This document shows positions 50,560 through 59,474 of a stretch of 64,000 nt of DNA, piece after piece; position 1 is the stretch's first letter; each line of letters begins with the position of its first letter. This DNA comes from an uncultured Eubacteriales bacterium (lineage in GTDB: Bacteria > Bacillota > Clostridia > Oscillospirales > CAG-272), in contig CAKSNQ010000005.1 in assembly GCA_934476315.1 (NCBI GenBank), positions 10,128 to 74,127 on the forward strand. Direction: 5' to 3'. The notes beneath the pieces were generated by a model. It saw nothing but the letters and a program-made list of their open reading frames with translations, made no database searches and had not been told where the DNA came from. A program made the position numbers and the translations under genes.

Positions 50560-52502
50560 GGATTAAGAGTCGAAAGCTACTGCTTTTTCTGATCGATACG
50601 GCAATATACATCGGCGTCTGGGCGGTGATGCTGGCTGTCGTGGCGCTCACATGCGCGAGCAATGGCGAGGAGGTTTCCGCGCAGTACGTTCGCGACTCCT
50701 CATTGGAATTTCTTGTAACATACGCGCCCGTGGTCCTGTCGCGGTTGGCTTTCCGTGTGTACAACAATGTTTGGCGGTACGCGGATTCGCAGGTCTTTTT
50801 ACAGATGGTGGCTGCGGATGCCGTGGGCTGCGCCCTCGGTGTGGCTGTTCTGTGCGTGATTCCGTTACCGACGGGGTTCAATCTGTGGTTTGCCGTGGCG
50901 CTTGTGGTTCTGTCCGGCGGAGCAACACTGTGTTCGCGTTTTGTCTACCAGCAGTATTATCGCCGTGAAAACACTCACACACAGCAAAAAAGAAACAAGG
51001 TTGGCGTAGCAATCGTGGGAGCGGGGCAGATCGGCACGCTTTTGGCGGATGAGCTGGTTTTGAACGCCTCCTCGCACTACTACCCGGTTTGCTTCGTTGA
51101 TACAGCTCCCTCCAAGATCGGAAGCCGGATCCGCGGCATCCGCGTCTACTCGGAAGAGGAATTTTTGAATTCGGTAGCGCTGTTACCGATTCAGGAAATT
51201 TTTATTGCGCTCGCCGAGGCAGACCGTGCGAAGGCAGAGAGAGTGTTTGGTATTTACAGTCGTACGGGATGTAAGGTCAAGACCTACGACTTTCCCATGC
51301 GCGACGCGCGTGTGACCGGCGTTTCCAGAGAGTCCGGGCGCGTGATCCGCGATTTCAATATTGAAGATTTGCTGTTTCGCGGTGCGTTGCAGATCAATGA
51401 CACGTTGACGCGGGAGTTTTACACCGGAAAGACCGTGCTGGTCACGGGCGGAGGCGGCTCTATCGGAAGCGAGCTTTGCAGACAGATTGCAGGACGCGCT
51501 CCGAAACAACTGATTATCTTTGATATTTACGAGAACAACGCCTACGAAATCCAACAGGAACTGCTTCGCAAATACGGCGACAACCTGAATCTTCAGGTGG
51601 AAATTGGTTCCGTGCGGGATTGCGCGCGACTGGAAGCAGTGTTTTCCAAATATCGCCCGCAGGTTGTTTTTCATGCCGCGGCACATAAACATGTCCCGCT
51701 GATGGAACACAGTAGCGGCGAAGCAATCAAAAATAATGTTTTCGGTACCTACAACACGGCGGACATGGCTGAGAAATACGGGGCGGAAAAGTTTGTTCTC
51801 ATTTCCACCGATAAAGCCGTGAACCCGACCAACATCATGGGCGCCTCCAAGCGCCTGTGCGAGATGGTCATACAGTGCCGCGGAGAGAGCAGCACCGTTT
51901 TTGCCGCAGTGCGCTTTGGTAACGTCCTCGGGAGCAACGGATCGGTCATCCCCCTGTTCAAAAAACAGATTGAGGCGGGCGGTCCGGTGACAATCACGGA
52001 CAAACGGATCATCCGTTATTTCATGACGATCTCCGAGGCGTCACAGCTTGTGATTCAAGCCGGTGCAATGGCAAAAAAAGGCGAATTATTTGTTCTTGAC
52101 ATGGGCAACCCGGTCAAGATTCTCGATCTCGCAGAAAATATGATTCGTCTCTCCGGTTTCCGTCCGTACGATGAAATCAACATCGTTGAGGTCGGACTGC
52201 GCCCCGGTGAAAAATTGTATGAAGAGCTGCTACTGAAAACCGAACACCTTGACAAAACGGACAACGACATGATTTTTGTCGAGCAGGACACGCCTCTGTC
52301 CCGCGATGACGTGGATAAAAAATTACAGATTCTTCGGAACGCGCTGGCGGAATCCCATAATGAAAGCGACTCTGAAGCAATCCGCGTCGCGATGCACCAG
52401 GTTGTCCCCACCTACTGCGATCCGGAAGCGGTGAACTGCCATGCGGCACAGGCGGAGGAAATGATTCTTGTCAACGCCGCCGCCGAAAAAAGCCCTGTGT
52501 GA
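50556..52502 (+). CDS. UDP-sugar 4,6-dehydratase (CapD/PglF/FlaA1-type), membrane-bound
   Basis: The 648-aa protein has four N-terminal membrane segments, a first Rossmann domain (VGVAIVGAGQIGTLLADEL) and a short-chain dehydratase domain. That domain has NAD motif VTGGGGSIGSELCRQIA, catalytic ISTDKAVNPTNIMGASKR, and GSNGSVIPLFKKQI. Such enzymes convert UDP-GlcNAc to a 4-keto-6-deoxy sugar for capsule, glycan or glycoprotein synthesis. The start is the ATG at 50556, coupled to the upstream mini-ORF. It heads a chain with CpsC, CpsD, CpsB and LCP genes. Confidence 0.92.
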   Translation: MRIKSRKLLLFLIDTAIYIGVWAVMLAVVALTCASNGEEVSAQYVRDSSLEFLVTYAPVVLSRLAFRVYNNVWRYADSQVFLQMVAADAVGCALGVAVLCVIPLPTGFNLWFAVALVVLSGGATLCSRFVYQQYYRRENTHTQQKRNKVGVAIVGAGQIGTLLADELVLNASSHYYPVCFVDTAPSKIGSRIRGIRVYSEEEFLNSVALLPIQEIFIALAEADRAKAERVFGIYSRTGCKVKTYDFPMRDARVTGVSRESGRVIRDFNIEDLLFRGALQINDTLTREFYTGKTVLVTGGGGSIGSELCRQIAGRAPKQLIIFDIYENNAYEIQQELLRKYGDNLNLQVEIGSVRDCARLEAVFSKYRPQVVFHAAAHKHVPLMEHSSGEAIKNNVFGTYNTADMAEKYGAEKFVLISTDKAVNPTNIMGASKRLCEMVIQCRGESSTVFAAVRFGNVLGSNGSVIPLFKKQIEAGGPVTITDKRIIRYFMTISEASQLVIQAGAMAKKGELFVLDMGNPVKILDLAENMIRLSGFRPYDEINIVEVGLRPGEKLYEELLLKTEHLDKTDNDMIFVEQDTPLSRDDVDKKLQILRNALAESHNESDSEAIRVAMHQVVPTYCDPEAVNCHAAQAEEMILVNAAAEKSPV

Positions 52503-52579
52503 ACGCGCCGACTTGGTTGTGAGACTGATGTTGCCGGATGTTCAAAGGCTATCACAAAACTAACAGGAGTAAAAGATTG

Positions 52580-53368
52580 ATGGAAGTCAAGCAAGAGTCT
52601 GGAGAAATCGATTTGATGCAAGTGCTTCGCGTTCTTTGGAAGAGAGCGTGGGTCATCCTCGTCTGTTCCGTTCTCGCAGCAGGACTTGCATTCTTCGGGA
52701 CGGTAAATTTTATTACCCCGAAATATCAGGCAAATGTAAAAATGTATGTCAACAACACGTCGCTGAACGTTGGTTCCGTCGGTATTTCCGTTGGTAGCCT
52801 GACGGCGGCACAGAGCCTTGTCAATACATACATCGAGATACTGAAAACACGTCCGGTCATTGAGGACGTGATTGAAAAATCCAACGCGCCGTACACCTAC
52901 GCCACGATGGTCGGCAATCTCCGGGCAAGCTCGGTCAACTCGACGGAAATTTTCAAAATTACCGTGACGGACACCGACCCGGAGCGAGCGGTAAAGATTG
53001 CGAACTCAATCGCGGAGATTCTGCCGGACAAAATTGCCAATGTGGTGGAGGGAAGCTCGGTCAAGGTTGTCGAGTGGGCTGACGGCACCGCTCGTCTTTC
53101 CTCACCCAACGTATTCAGAAACACGTTTCTCGGCTTTATTGTTGGCTTTATCCTGGCATGCGGCGTTGTTTTATTGCTTTCCATGAACGACCCGTTGATT
53201 CGTTCTGAGGAATATATTCAGCAGCGCTACAATATCCCGCTTCTGGCGGTCATTCCGAATATCCGTGCCAAGGACGAAAACGGTTATGCACGGAAGCATG
53301 GACGCGGGTACGTTAGTAAGTCCTCTCAGAAAAAGGAAGTGAACGGAGAGGAGGAGGACGAGCAATGA
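52580..53368 (+). CDS. Wzz/CpsC-type chain-length/kinase-activator protein
   Basis: The 262-aa protein has two membrane helices (about residues 23-45 and 174-198), flanking an extracytoplasmic domain with YVNNTSL and EIFKITVTDTDPE, the standard Wzz/CpsC plan. Its cytosolic tail can activate the CpsD tyrosine kinase encoded next. The start is the ATG at 52580 after AGGAG. Its stop overlaps the CpsD start as ATGA, so the two are translationally coupled. Confidence 0.9.
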   Translation: MEVKQESGEIDLMQVLRVLWKRAWVILVCSVLAAGLAFFGTVNFITPKYQANVKMYVNNTSLNVGSVGISVGSLTAAQSLVNTYIEILKTRPVIEDVIEKSNAPYTYATMVGNLRASSVNSTEIFKITVTDTDPERAVKIANSIAEILPDKIANVVEGSSVKVVEWADGTARLSSPNVFRNTFLGFIVGFILACGVVLLLSMNDPLIRSEEYIQQRYNIPLLAVIPNIRAKDENGYARKHGRGYVSKSSQKKEVNGEEEDEQ

Positions 53369-54132
53369 AACTTGATTTTGCCGAAAAAAGCGCCGAAAAA
53401 AAGGCGGGTCAGAACGCGACTTCCGTCGGCAAGGATATGAATTTTGCCGCTGCCGAAGCATTCAAGTTGTTGCGTACAAATCTGAATTTTTCGTTGCCGG
53501 ACGAGAAAAAATGCCGCATTGTCGCCATAACAGGTGCACAGCAGGGCGTCGGAAAGTCACTGGTTGCTCTTAACCTGGCGTATTCGACCTCGCAGGCTGA
53601 AAAGCGGGTTTTGCTGATTGAGGCGGACCTGCGGATGCCGTCTATCTCCAGGAAAACCGGACTGAAGCCGACCCCGGGACTGTCCAATCTGCTGGCGGGT
53701 GCCAATGACCTGACTTCCTGCGTGCAACATTATGTAAAAAATCTCGACGTTATTACCTCGGGGGACATTCCGCCAAATCCGTCGGAGTTGCTCGGTTCCC
53801 ACCGTATGCAGGAGCTGATGGCAGAATTCTCCGGACAATACGATGAAATTATTGTAGACCTCCCGCCGATGACCATTGTCTCCGACTCGTTGGTGATTTC
53901 TGATTTTGTCCATGGCTACATCGTCGTGGTTCGTGAGAACGAGGATGAAAAGGCTTCGTTCAACGAAATGATGCGCCAATTCGAGGTGGCGAAAGTTAAG
54001 GTTCTCGGTTTTGTATATAACTGCGCGGAAAACTCCGGTAAAAAGTACGGAAAGAAAAAATACAGGCACTACAAAAACGGCTACTACAACTACGACGGAT
54101 ATTACGGAAGCTCCGATCCTTCAAAGCAATGA
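53365..54132 (+). CDS. CpsD/CapB-type tyrosine kinase
   Basis: The 255-aa BY-kinase has Walker A GAQQGVGKSLVALNLAY, Walker A' VLLIEADLRMPS and Walker B IIVDLPPM. The C-terminal Tyr cluster (HYKNGYYNYDGYYGSS) is where autophosphorylation takes place. It controls exopolysaccharide polymerisation with CpsC, and the phosphatase encoded next reverses it. It overlaps both neighbours by ATGA. Confidence 0.93.
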   Translation: MKLDFAEKSAEKKAGQNATSVGKDMNFAAAEAFKLLRTNLNFSLPDEKKCRIVAITGAQQGVGKSLVALNLAYSTSQAEKRVLLIEADLRMPSISRKTGLKPTPGLSNLLAGANDLTSCVQHYVKNLDVITSGDIPPNPSELLGSHRMQELMAEFSGQYDEIIVDLPPMTIVSDSLVISDFVHGYIVVVRENEDEKASFNEMMRQFEVAKVKVLGFVYNCAENSGKKYGKKKYRHYKNGYYNYDGYYGSSDPSKQ

Positions 54133-54854
54133 TCCGCGTCGATATTCACACGCATATTCTGCCGGGCATTGACGACGGAAGCCGCAATGTCGCCGAATCG
54201 TTGCAGATGCTGAAGATTTTGGCAGACAGCGCTGTTTCCGTCGCTGTCGCGACGCCTCATTTTTATGCGGAATCCGACCACCCGCTCCACTTCTTGAAAC
54301 GAAGAGAGCATGCGGCAAATATTTTGACATCCGAATTATCCGGCAAGCTCGCTCCTCATATTCTGCTTGGCGCGGAGGTTGCCTATTTCGAGGGAATTCA
54401 CACGTGTGAGTATGTAAAAGAACTTGCCATTCAAAACACACGACTCCTGCTTGTGGAATTGCCGATGTGCCAATGGACGGAACGCATGTTTTTTGAGTTG
54501 ACTACCTTACTTGAACGTCGCGGTTTGGTGCCCGTGATTGCACACCTTGACCGCTATCGTCTGTCCGGACGGGAAATGACTATGGTAAAGGGATTCGTTC
54601 GTGACGGTGGCTTGGTGCAGTTGAACGCTGACAGCTTCCTGTCGTGGCGAACCGCACGCAAGTCGAAGAAGCTGCTCATAGACGGAACCGCACAACTGAT
54701 CGGGTCCGACTGTCATAATATGCAGACGCGCCCGCCGCGAATCGGTCAGGTCTGCGATGAAATCGAAAAAATAAAAAAAGGGAATCTCCCGGAACGAATG
54801 GAGCATACCTTACGTACTTTTTTCCCAAAAGATATTTTACTTGAGCGTTCTTAA
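54129..54854 (+). CDS. CpsB/YwqE-type tyrosine-protein phosphatase (PHP domain)
   Basis: The 241-aa protein has PHP metal-site motifs DIHTHILPGIDDG, ATPHFY, HLDRY and SDCHN. It dephosphorylates CpsD and completes the CpsBCD phospho-switch. The start overlaps the CpsD stop. Confidence 0.92.
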   Translation: MIRVDIHTHILPGIDDGSRNVAESLQMLKILADSAVSVAVATPHFYAESDHPLHFLKRREHAANILTSELSGKLAPHILLGAEVAYFEGIHTCEYVKELAIQNTRLLLVELPMCQWTERMFFELTTLLERRGLVPVIAHLDRYRLSGREMTMVKGFVRDGGLVQLNADSFLSWRTARKSKKLLIDGTAQLIGSDCHNMQTRPPRIGQVCDEIEKIKKGNLPERMEHTLRTFFPKDILLERS

Positions 54855-54896
54855 ATTCACATAAATTCCAACCAGAAAGAAAGGACAATGATTATC

Positions 54897-55628
54897 ATGA
54901 AAAAAACAGTTGCAATTCTGATGACGCTGGTAATGATCGTCGCCATGATCCCCGCGGCGTTCGCGGCAAAAGACGTTTTCACGCCGAGCGTCGGCGCCAA
55001 ATCCACGCCTGACATTGTTCCCCCCAAGGGCTCCGACTTGCCCGCCGGGACCGTGGGAACCGTTGTTGACGACAAGGGAAATGTCGTCGAAAATGTTCTC
55101 GCCGAGAACGTGAAGCTCATTTCTTTTGATAAGAATGACACCAAGAACCCGGAAGCACAGAAAATCCTGCAGGAGAGCTATAATTCCATCTCCTCCTCCG
55201 GACTGTCCTCCATTCTCGGTGAGAGCGGTAAGGACATGGTTGTCACCGACCTGTTCTACATGTCCTATGAGGGCGACAAACTGTATTCCGGCAATAAGCT
55301 CCAGCTCACGCTCGACGCGGCTTCGGTAGAGGCAGGGAAGAACGTCGTGGTTCTTACCTCGTCGGACGGAAAAACGTGGGAGAAGGTTCCCGCAAAGAAT
55401 GTCCTCGTCAACGCCGACGGCACCCTGACCGTTTCGCTGGATAAGGCTGGTGCGGTTGCTCTTGCGGTCGGGTCGACCTCTCAGGAGCCTGAGGAAAAGA
55501 ACAATACGTGGTTGATCGTTTTGATTATTGTTATCGCCGTGGTCGCGGTTGCCGCTGTGGTGGTGGTCGTTGTTCTCAAGAAGAAAAACGCGCCGGCAAA
55601 GAAGCCTGAGCAGACGAACAAAAACTGA
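54897..55628 (+). CDS. Secreted/anchored protein with C-terminal membrane helix, unknown
   Basis: The 243-aa protein has a signal peptide (KKTVAILMTLVMIVAMIPAA, cleavage near AFA-AKD), then an extracytoplasmic region of about 180 residues ending in SLDKAGAVALAVG, then one membrane helix (WLIVLIIVIAVVAVAAVVVV) and a basic tail with polar residues. I do not recognise the family. It lies between CpsB and an LCP transferase, so a surface or glycan-related role is likely. The start could also be the ATG at 54888. Confidence 0.7.
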   Translation: MKKTVAILMTLVMIVAMIPAAFAAKDVFTPSVGAKSTPDIVPPKGSDLPAGTVGTVVDDKGNVVENVLAENVKLISFDKNDTKNPEAQKILQESYNSISSSGLSSILGESGKDMVVTDLFYMSYEGDKLYSGNKLQLTLDAASVEAGKNVVVLTSSDGKTWEKVPAKNVLVNADGTLTVSLDKAGAVALAVGSTSQEPEEKNNTWLIVLIIVIAVVAVAAVVVVVVLKKKNAPAKKPEQTNKN

Positions 55629-55632
55629 TTAA

Positions 55633-56631
55633 ATGAACAAAGCGCGGTATCGGGGCAATCCCTCGGGAAATCTGGCGAAAGCCATGGTTCTCGTTGTCAT
55701 TGCATTGTTGCTGTTTGGCGCTGTATTCTATGGGGCAAAGTACTTGGAGGAGCGCCACTTCGGATTTTTGGAAGCGGCAGCCTCCAGACCCGTGGAATAT
55801 AACGGAAAAACCTATCTTCCCAATAATGACATCGTCGCTTTTCTGTTGATCGGCGTGGATTCCATAGGAGAAATGCAGTCCAGTGGTTATTTCAGAAACG
55901 ACTCCTTGGCGGATTTTATTTGCTTGATTGCATTTGATACCAAGAGCGGAAGCTCCACGATCATTCACATCAACCGAGATACGATGACGGATATCACGAT
56001 TTTGGGGATGAATGACCGTGAAGTAGGCGAGACCAGAGCGCAAATCGCACTTTCGTACTCCTACGGCGACGGTGGCGAAAGCAGTTGCAGAAACACAAAG
56101 AAGGCAGTTTCTGAGCTATTGGGCGACTTGAATATTTCATATTACCTTTCGATGACCATGGATGCCGTGCCCATTCTTAACGACGCGGTGGGCGGGGTAG
56201 AGGTCCTTGTCGAAGACGATTTTTCGGCTGTTGATCCGACTCTGCAACAAGGTCAACGGGTAACACTGCGCGGAGATCAGGCGCTGACGTTTATCCGCTC
56301 AAGGCATCATGTCGGCGAGATGACGAATCTTTCACGTATGTCACGTCAGGTGGAGTACATGCAGAATTTTTACCTGAGATTCAAGAAAGCAATTCAAAAC
56401 AACCCGCAATTTCTTGTAAGCTCTTTTAAGGATATTTCTCCGTATATTGTCACAAACTGCAGTGATCGCGCGCTTTCCTACATCAGTAAAAAGATCGGGA
56501 ACAGCGAGCTGAAGGAGGTTGTCTCTTTGCCGGGAGAAGCCGTGCTGGGGGACACCTACATGGAATATCATTTGGACCGGGAACAGTTACAGGAATTGAT
56601 TCTTCGCATTTTTTACAAAGAAAAGCGTTAA
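55633..56631 (+). CDS. LytR-CpsA-Psr (LCP) family glycopolymer transferase
   Basis: The 332-aa protein has one N-terminal membrane helix, then the LCP domain: FLLIGVDS, RNDSLADFICL, HINRDTMTDI, and the late RGDQALTFIRSRH. LCP enzymes attach undecaprenyl-linked glycopolymers to peptidoglycan. It ends the exopolysaccharide-control unit; no glycosyltransferase gene is in the window. Confidence 0.93.
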   Translation: MNKARYRGNPSGNLAKAMVLVVIALLLFGAVFYGAKYLEERHFGFLEAAASRPVEYNGKTYLPNNDIVAFLLIGVDSIGEMQSSGYFRNDSLADFICLIAFDTKSGSSTIIHINRDTMTDITILGMNDREVGETRAQIALSYSYGDGGESSCRNTKKAVSELLGDLNISYYLSMTMDAVPILNDAVGGVEVLVEDDFSAVDPTLQQGQRVTLRGDQALTFIRSRHHVGEMTNLSRMSRQVEYMQNFYLRFKKAIQNNPQFLVSSFKDISPYIVTNCSDRALSYISKKIGNSELKEVVSLPGEAVLGDTYMEYHLDREQLQELILRIFYKEKR

Positions 56632-56640
56632 CTTCAACAA

Positions 56641-56717
56641 AGAGTCCCAACTAATCACCGGATATGCGCATCTGAACATAGGTGCGCCCGGAACGGATCG
56701 GTTGGGATTCTTTTTGC
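56641..56717 (+). terminator. Terminator after the LCP gene
   Basis: AGAGTCCCAAC (56641-56651) pairs with GTTGGGATTCT (56701-56711), with an inner CCGG/CCGG-flanked hairpin, and is followed by TTTTTG. Confidence 0.6.
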
Positions 56718-57158
56718 TATTTTTCTTTGAGTTAGATTTAATGTCTCGTCTAAGCCAATGACGACTTGTTGGGAAAGCTTGTTGTGCAGACATAATCGAA
56801 AATGGATCAGGAAATTCAGCGAACCCCCGCGGCTACCGCGAAAGTAGCCCACCCCCACCCGGCGCGGGAGCGTCGGCGCGGGAATTATACAAAATGCAAA
56901 TTTTGTATCAAAAAGGGGATTGGTTTAGGGGTTTTTGTGCAATTATCGGTCATAAGCCGCATCGCCGCATGGTTGGTCAGTCATCTCTCGGTAGCCGATG
57001 ACCACATTGCTCAAGACGGATGAACGACAAAATGCCGACATTGTTTTGAAGACATGCATCAATGCTGATCGCAATTATCGCGCAATGGCGACTCTAACTC
57101 TGTATCGATTAACAAATCCACTGCAAGCCGCGTTTACCGACTTGACGACGATTCGCAC
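56718..57158. other. Non-coding stretch with hairpins, possible ncRNA
   Basis: About 440 nt without a convincing gene. It contains GGCTAC/GTAGCC near 56832, a GC-rich stem near 56860-56880, and a 9-bp hairpin with a GCAA tetraloop (56887-56895 and 56900-56908). Confidence 0.4.
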
Positions 57159-57437
57159 CTACACTTTATCTGTGGCGTTATTATGGCATGCCAAATACTT
57201 TTGCTTTGTAGCCTCTCCGCCGCGCAAATGCCGCTCATCCTTATTTCGTTCGAGCACTTGCTGCACCTGTGCATATAACGCCGGATCAATTCGGCGAAGT
57301 GCGTGTGTAATGTCCTTATGTACCGTACTCTTGCTGACTCGAAATTGGCGGGCTGTTGAACGGACTGTCGCTTGATTTTCCACCAAATAAGCCCCGAATA
57401 TGACACAGCGTTCTTTTCCAACTGAAATATACATCAT
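57159..57437 (-). CDS. spoIIID: Sporulation transcriptional regulator SpoIIID
   Basis: The 92-aa protein has the diagnostic SpoIIID helix-turn-helix FRVSKSTVHKDITHAL and the C-terminal motif HLRGGEATKQKY. It is a mother-cell regulator acting with sigma-E. The start is one of two adjacent ATGs (57437 or 57434). A sigma-E-like promoter lies at 57482-57510. Confidence 0.93.
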   Translation of the reverse strand: MMYISVGKERCVIFGAYLVENQATVRSTARQFRVSKSTVHKDITHALRRIDPALYAQVQQVLERNKDERHLRGGEATKQKYLACHNNATDKV

Positions 57438-57481
57438 AATACTGTACCTTGCCTGTTGATTTTTCTGTGGAATCCTGTTAT

Positions 57482-57510
57482 AATGTATGTGACTTATATC
57501 GCGGATATTC
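57482..57510 (-). promoter_or_regulatory. Sigma-E-like promoter of spoIIID
   Basis: On the minus strand GAATATC (57504-57510), 14-nt spacer, CATACATT (57482-57489). This matches the sigma-E consensus KMATATT-N14-15-CATACAHT in 14 of 15 positions. spoIIID is sigma-E-dependent in Bacillus. Confidence 0.75.
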
Positions 57511-57543
57511 CATGATTTCAGTTGCAATCAAGGTGGTAGAAGT

Positions 57544-58365
57544 ATGCCGGATGTCGTAAAAAGCAAGGAATGTGAAAAATTTAACAATAGTACCGTTTTG
57601 GAGGGCATGACCTCAATTTCTGCTCTCATCGGCGGCATCCGTTCCGGGACCAATACCCGGTCGATCCAAACCGTCTTTTTTGATGAAAGCAAACGCATTT
57701 CCAAGAAAAAAGAACTCTCTTTTTTGAGTGCAGTTTCGCGCGAATTGGGGTTTTCCCTGCAACCCGCCAAGGATTCCGACATTGACCGCATGACGGTCGG
57801 GACATCCCACGGAGGCATTGTGGCGGTTTGCAGTGAACGTTCACTTCCCTCTTTGGAAAGCCTTTTATCTGCGGATTCTTCCCCGTTCCATCGGTCAGAC
57901 AGCTTCTTTGCCATGCTGGAGGGGATGGAGGACCCCTATAATTTTGGCTACGCCTTGCGTTCTCTGTATGCCGCCGGCGTTGACGGAGTCATTCTCAACC
58001 CGCGCAACTGGATGGGAGCCGCAGGAGTTGTCGCGCGCGCTTCTGCCGGCGCGTCCGAACTGTTACCTATGTCGGTTTCGGACGCGGCGACGGCTGCCGA
58101 TATGCTTCAAAAGCGTGGCTATCGCATTGTATGCGCGGGAATCAGAGATTCCGTTTCACTGTACGAAGCTGACCTGAAAAAGCCGCTATTTCTCGTTGTT
58201 GGCGGCGAAAAACGAGGAATTTCCCGGGCAGTCCTGGACCTTGCCGACGAAATTGTACGAATTGATTACGGGAGACCGTTCCGCGGATCATTGTCGGCAG
58301 CTTCTGCCGCAACCGTACTCGGATTTGAAATTTTACGGCAAAATATGAAGAGCGTCAAAATGTAA
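57544..58365 (+). CDS. SpoU/TrmH-family RNA methyltransferase
   Basis: The 273-aa SPOUT methyltransferase has motif 1 EGMEDPYNFGYALRSLYAAG and motif 2/3 LFLVVGGEKRGISRAVLDLA followed by GRPFRGSLSAASAATVLGFE. The last block normally reads SLNVSVA; here the Asn is replaced (SLSAASA). It transfers methyl from SAM to a ribose 2'-OH in rRNA or tRNA; the target is not readable. Divergent from spoIIID. Confidence 0.88.
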   Translation: MPDVVKSKECEKFNNSTVLEGMTSISALIGGIRSGTNTRSIQTVFFDESKRISKKKELSFLSAVSRELGFSLQPAKDSDIDRMTVGTSHGGIVAVCSERSLPSLESLLSADSSPFHRSDSFFAMLEGMEDPYNFGYALRSLYAAGVDGVILNPRNWMGAAGVVARASAGASELLPMSVSDAATAADMLQKRGYRIVCAGIRDSVSLYEADLKKPLFLVVGGEKRGISRAVLDLADEIVRIDYGRPFRGSLSAASAATVLGFEILRQNMKSVKM

Positions 58366-58484
58366 AAAGTGTGAATTTTTATCGAAAAACGCATAAATAA
58401 TTGCACTTTTCCCTTGCGTGATGCCGGAATTTGTGATAAAATGTCTGATAGCAGATTCAATTTTCAGAAAGGAGAAGAAACGCG

Positions 58485-59441
58485 TTGCGAAGCATATTCC
58501 GATTCCGAGACCGCGACGGAAAAGGGGTGGAAAAAGGAGAGGATACTACCCCGAATCTGAAGTATTTTTTCAAGTTGTTCCGTCGGAAGCTTTCTTCTCT
58601 TTTGAGCCTGAACATTCTGATGCTTTTTCAAGTTCTTCCCATTGTGATCGGCGTGCTTGCCTACTTATATGCGTCCAAAACACCGTCGCAGACCTCGGCG
58701 GTTTTTGCTCCCGTGTACGGAGTGTCCCTGATCGACTCAAGTGCAACAACATCTCTTCTTTTGGCGTTGCACGGAGTACCGTTGGGAATTCCCACATTTC
58801 ACAACGCTTCCTATTGGATCATCGGCGCTTGCGTTGTGTTCTTTGTGCTGACGATCGGCTGGCAAAGCGCCGGCTCTTCCTATGTGTTGCGCGGTTTGGT
58901 GCGCGGAGACGCCGTTTTTGTCTTTTCCGACTACTTCTACGCAATCCGGCGGAATTTCAAGCAGGCGTTTTTGTATGGGCTGATCGACACGGTCATTTGC
59001 CTGGCGCTATTGGTGGATTTTCTCTACTATCAGTCCCGTGTTGGTGCGTTTTGGCAGGATGTCATGTTTTGGATTATCACCGCCCTTACCTTGCTGTACC
59101 TGATTATGCGTCCGTATATTTATCTGATGCTTGTGACGTTCCGGATGAAAATCCGCAAAATGTTCAAGAACGCCCTCATTTTTTCCGCGCTCGGCATCAA
59201 ACGCAACTTCATGGCGGTCCTTGGCATTGTTCTCTTGCTCGCCGTTCATGTGGTTCTGATCGTCGCGTTGCTTCCCTACGGGATTGCGATACCCGTAATC
59301 ATTCCGGTGGTCTATCTGGTTGCGGCAATCGGCTTCATCATTACCTATGCCGCGTATCCCATCATTGATCGCTATATGATCGCTCCGTATGTGACAAAAA
59401 CGGAGGACGAGAATGCCGACACCGAGGCACAATCTGAGTAA
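58485..59441 (+). CDS. DUF624-like membrane protein
   Basis: The 318-aa protein has about six membrane segments and the DUF624 (YesL) layout. It starts with TTG after AAAGGAG. The neighbouring glycosidases fit the frequent carbohydrate-gene context of this family, but function is unknown. Confidence 0.7.
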   Translation: MRSIFRFRDRDGKGVEKGEDTTPNLKYFFKLFRRKLSSLLSLNILMLFQVLPIVIGVLAYLYASKTPSQTSAVFAPVYGVSLIDSSATTSLLLALHGVPLGIPTFHNASYWIIGACVVFFVLTIGWQSAGSSYVLRGLVRGDAVFVFSDYFYAIRRNFKQAFLYGLIDTVICLALLVDFLYYQSRVGAFWQDVMFWIITALTLLYLIMRPYIYLMLVTFRMKIRKMFKNALIFSALGIKRNFMAVLGIVLLLAVHVVLIVALLPYGIAIPVIIPVVYLVAAIGFIITYAAYPIIDRYMIAPYVTKTEDENADTEAQSE

Positions 59442-59474
59442 CAAAAAAGACGAACAAATAGAAGGAGTATCTTT

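Noticed and set aside
56998..57375. Plus-strand 125-codon frame
   Set aside because: Mostly antisense to spoIIID and its promoter side; no ribosome site.
58418..59368. Plus-strand 316-codon frame overlapping the DUF624-like gene
   Set aside because: Out of frame with the TTG start that has AAAGGAG; Arg/Cys/His-rich and without membrane segments.
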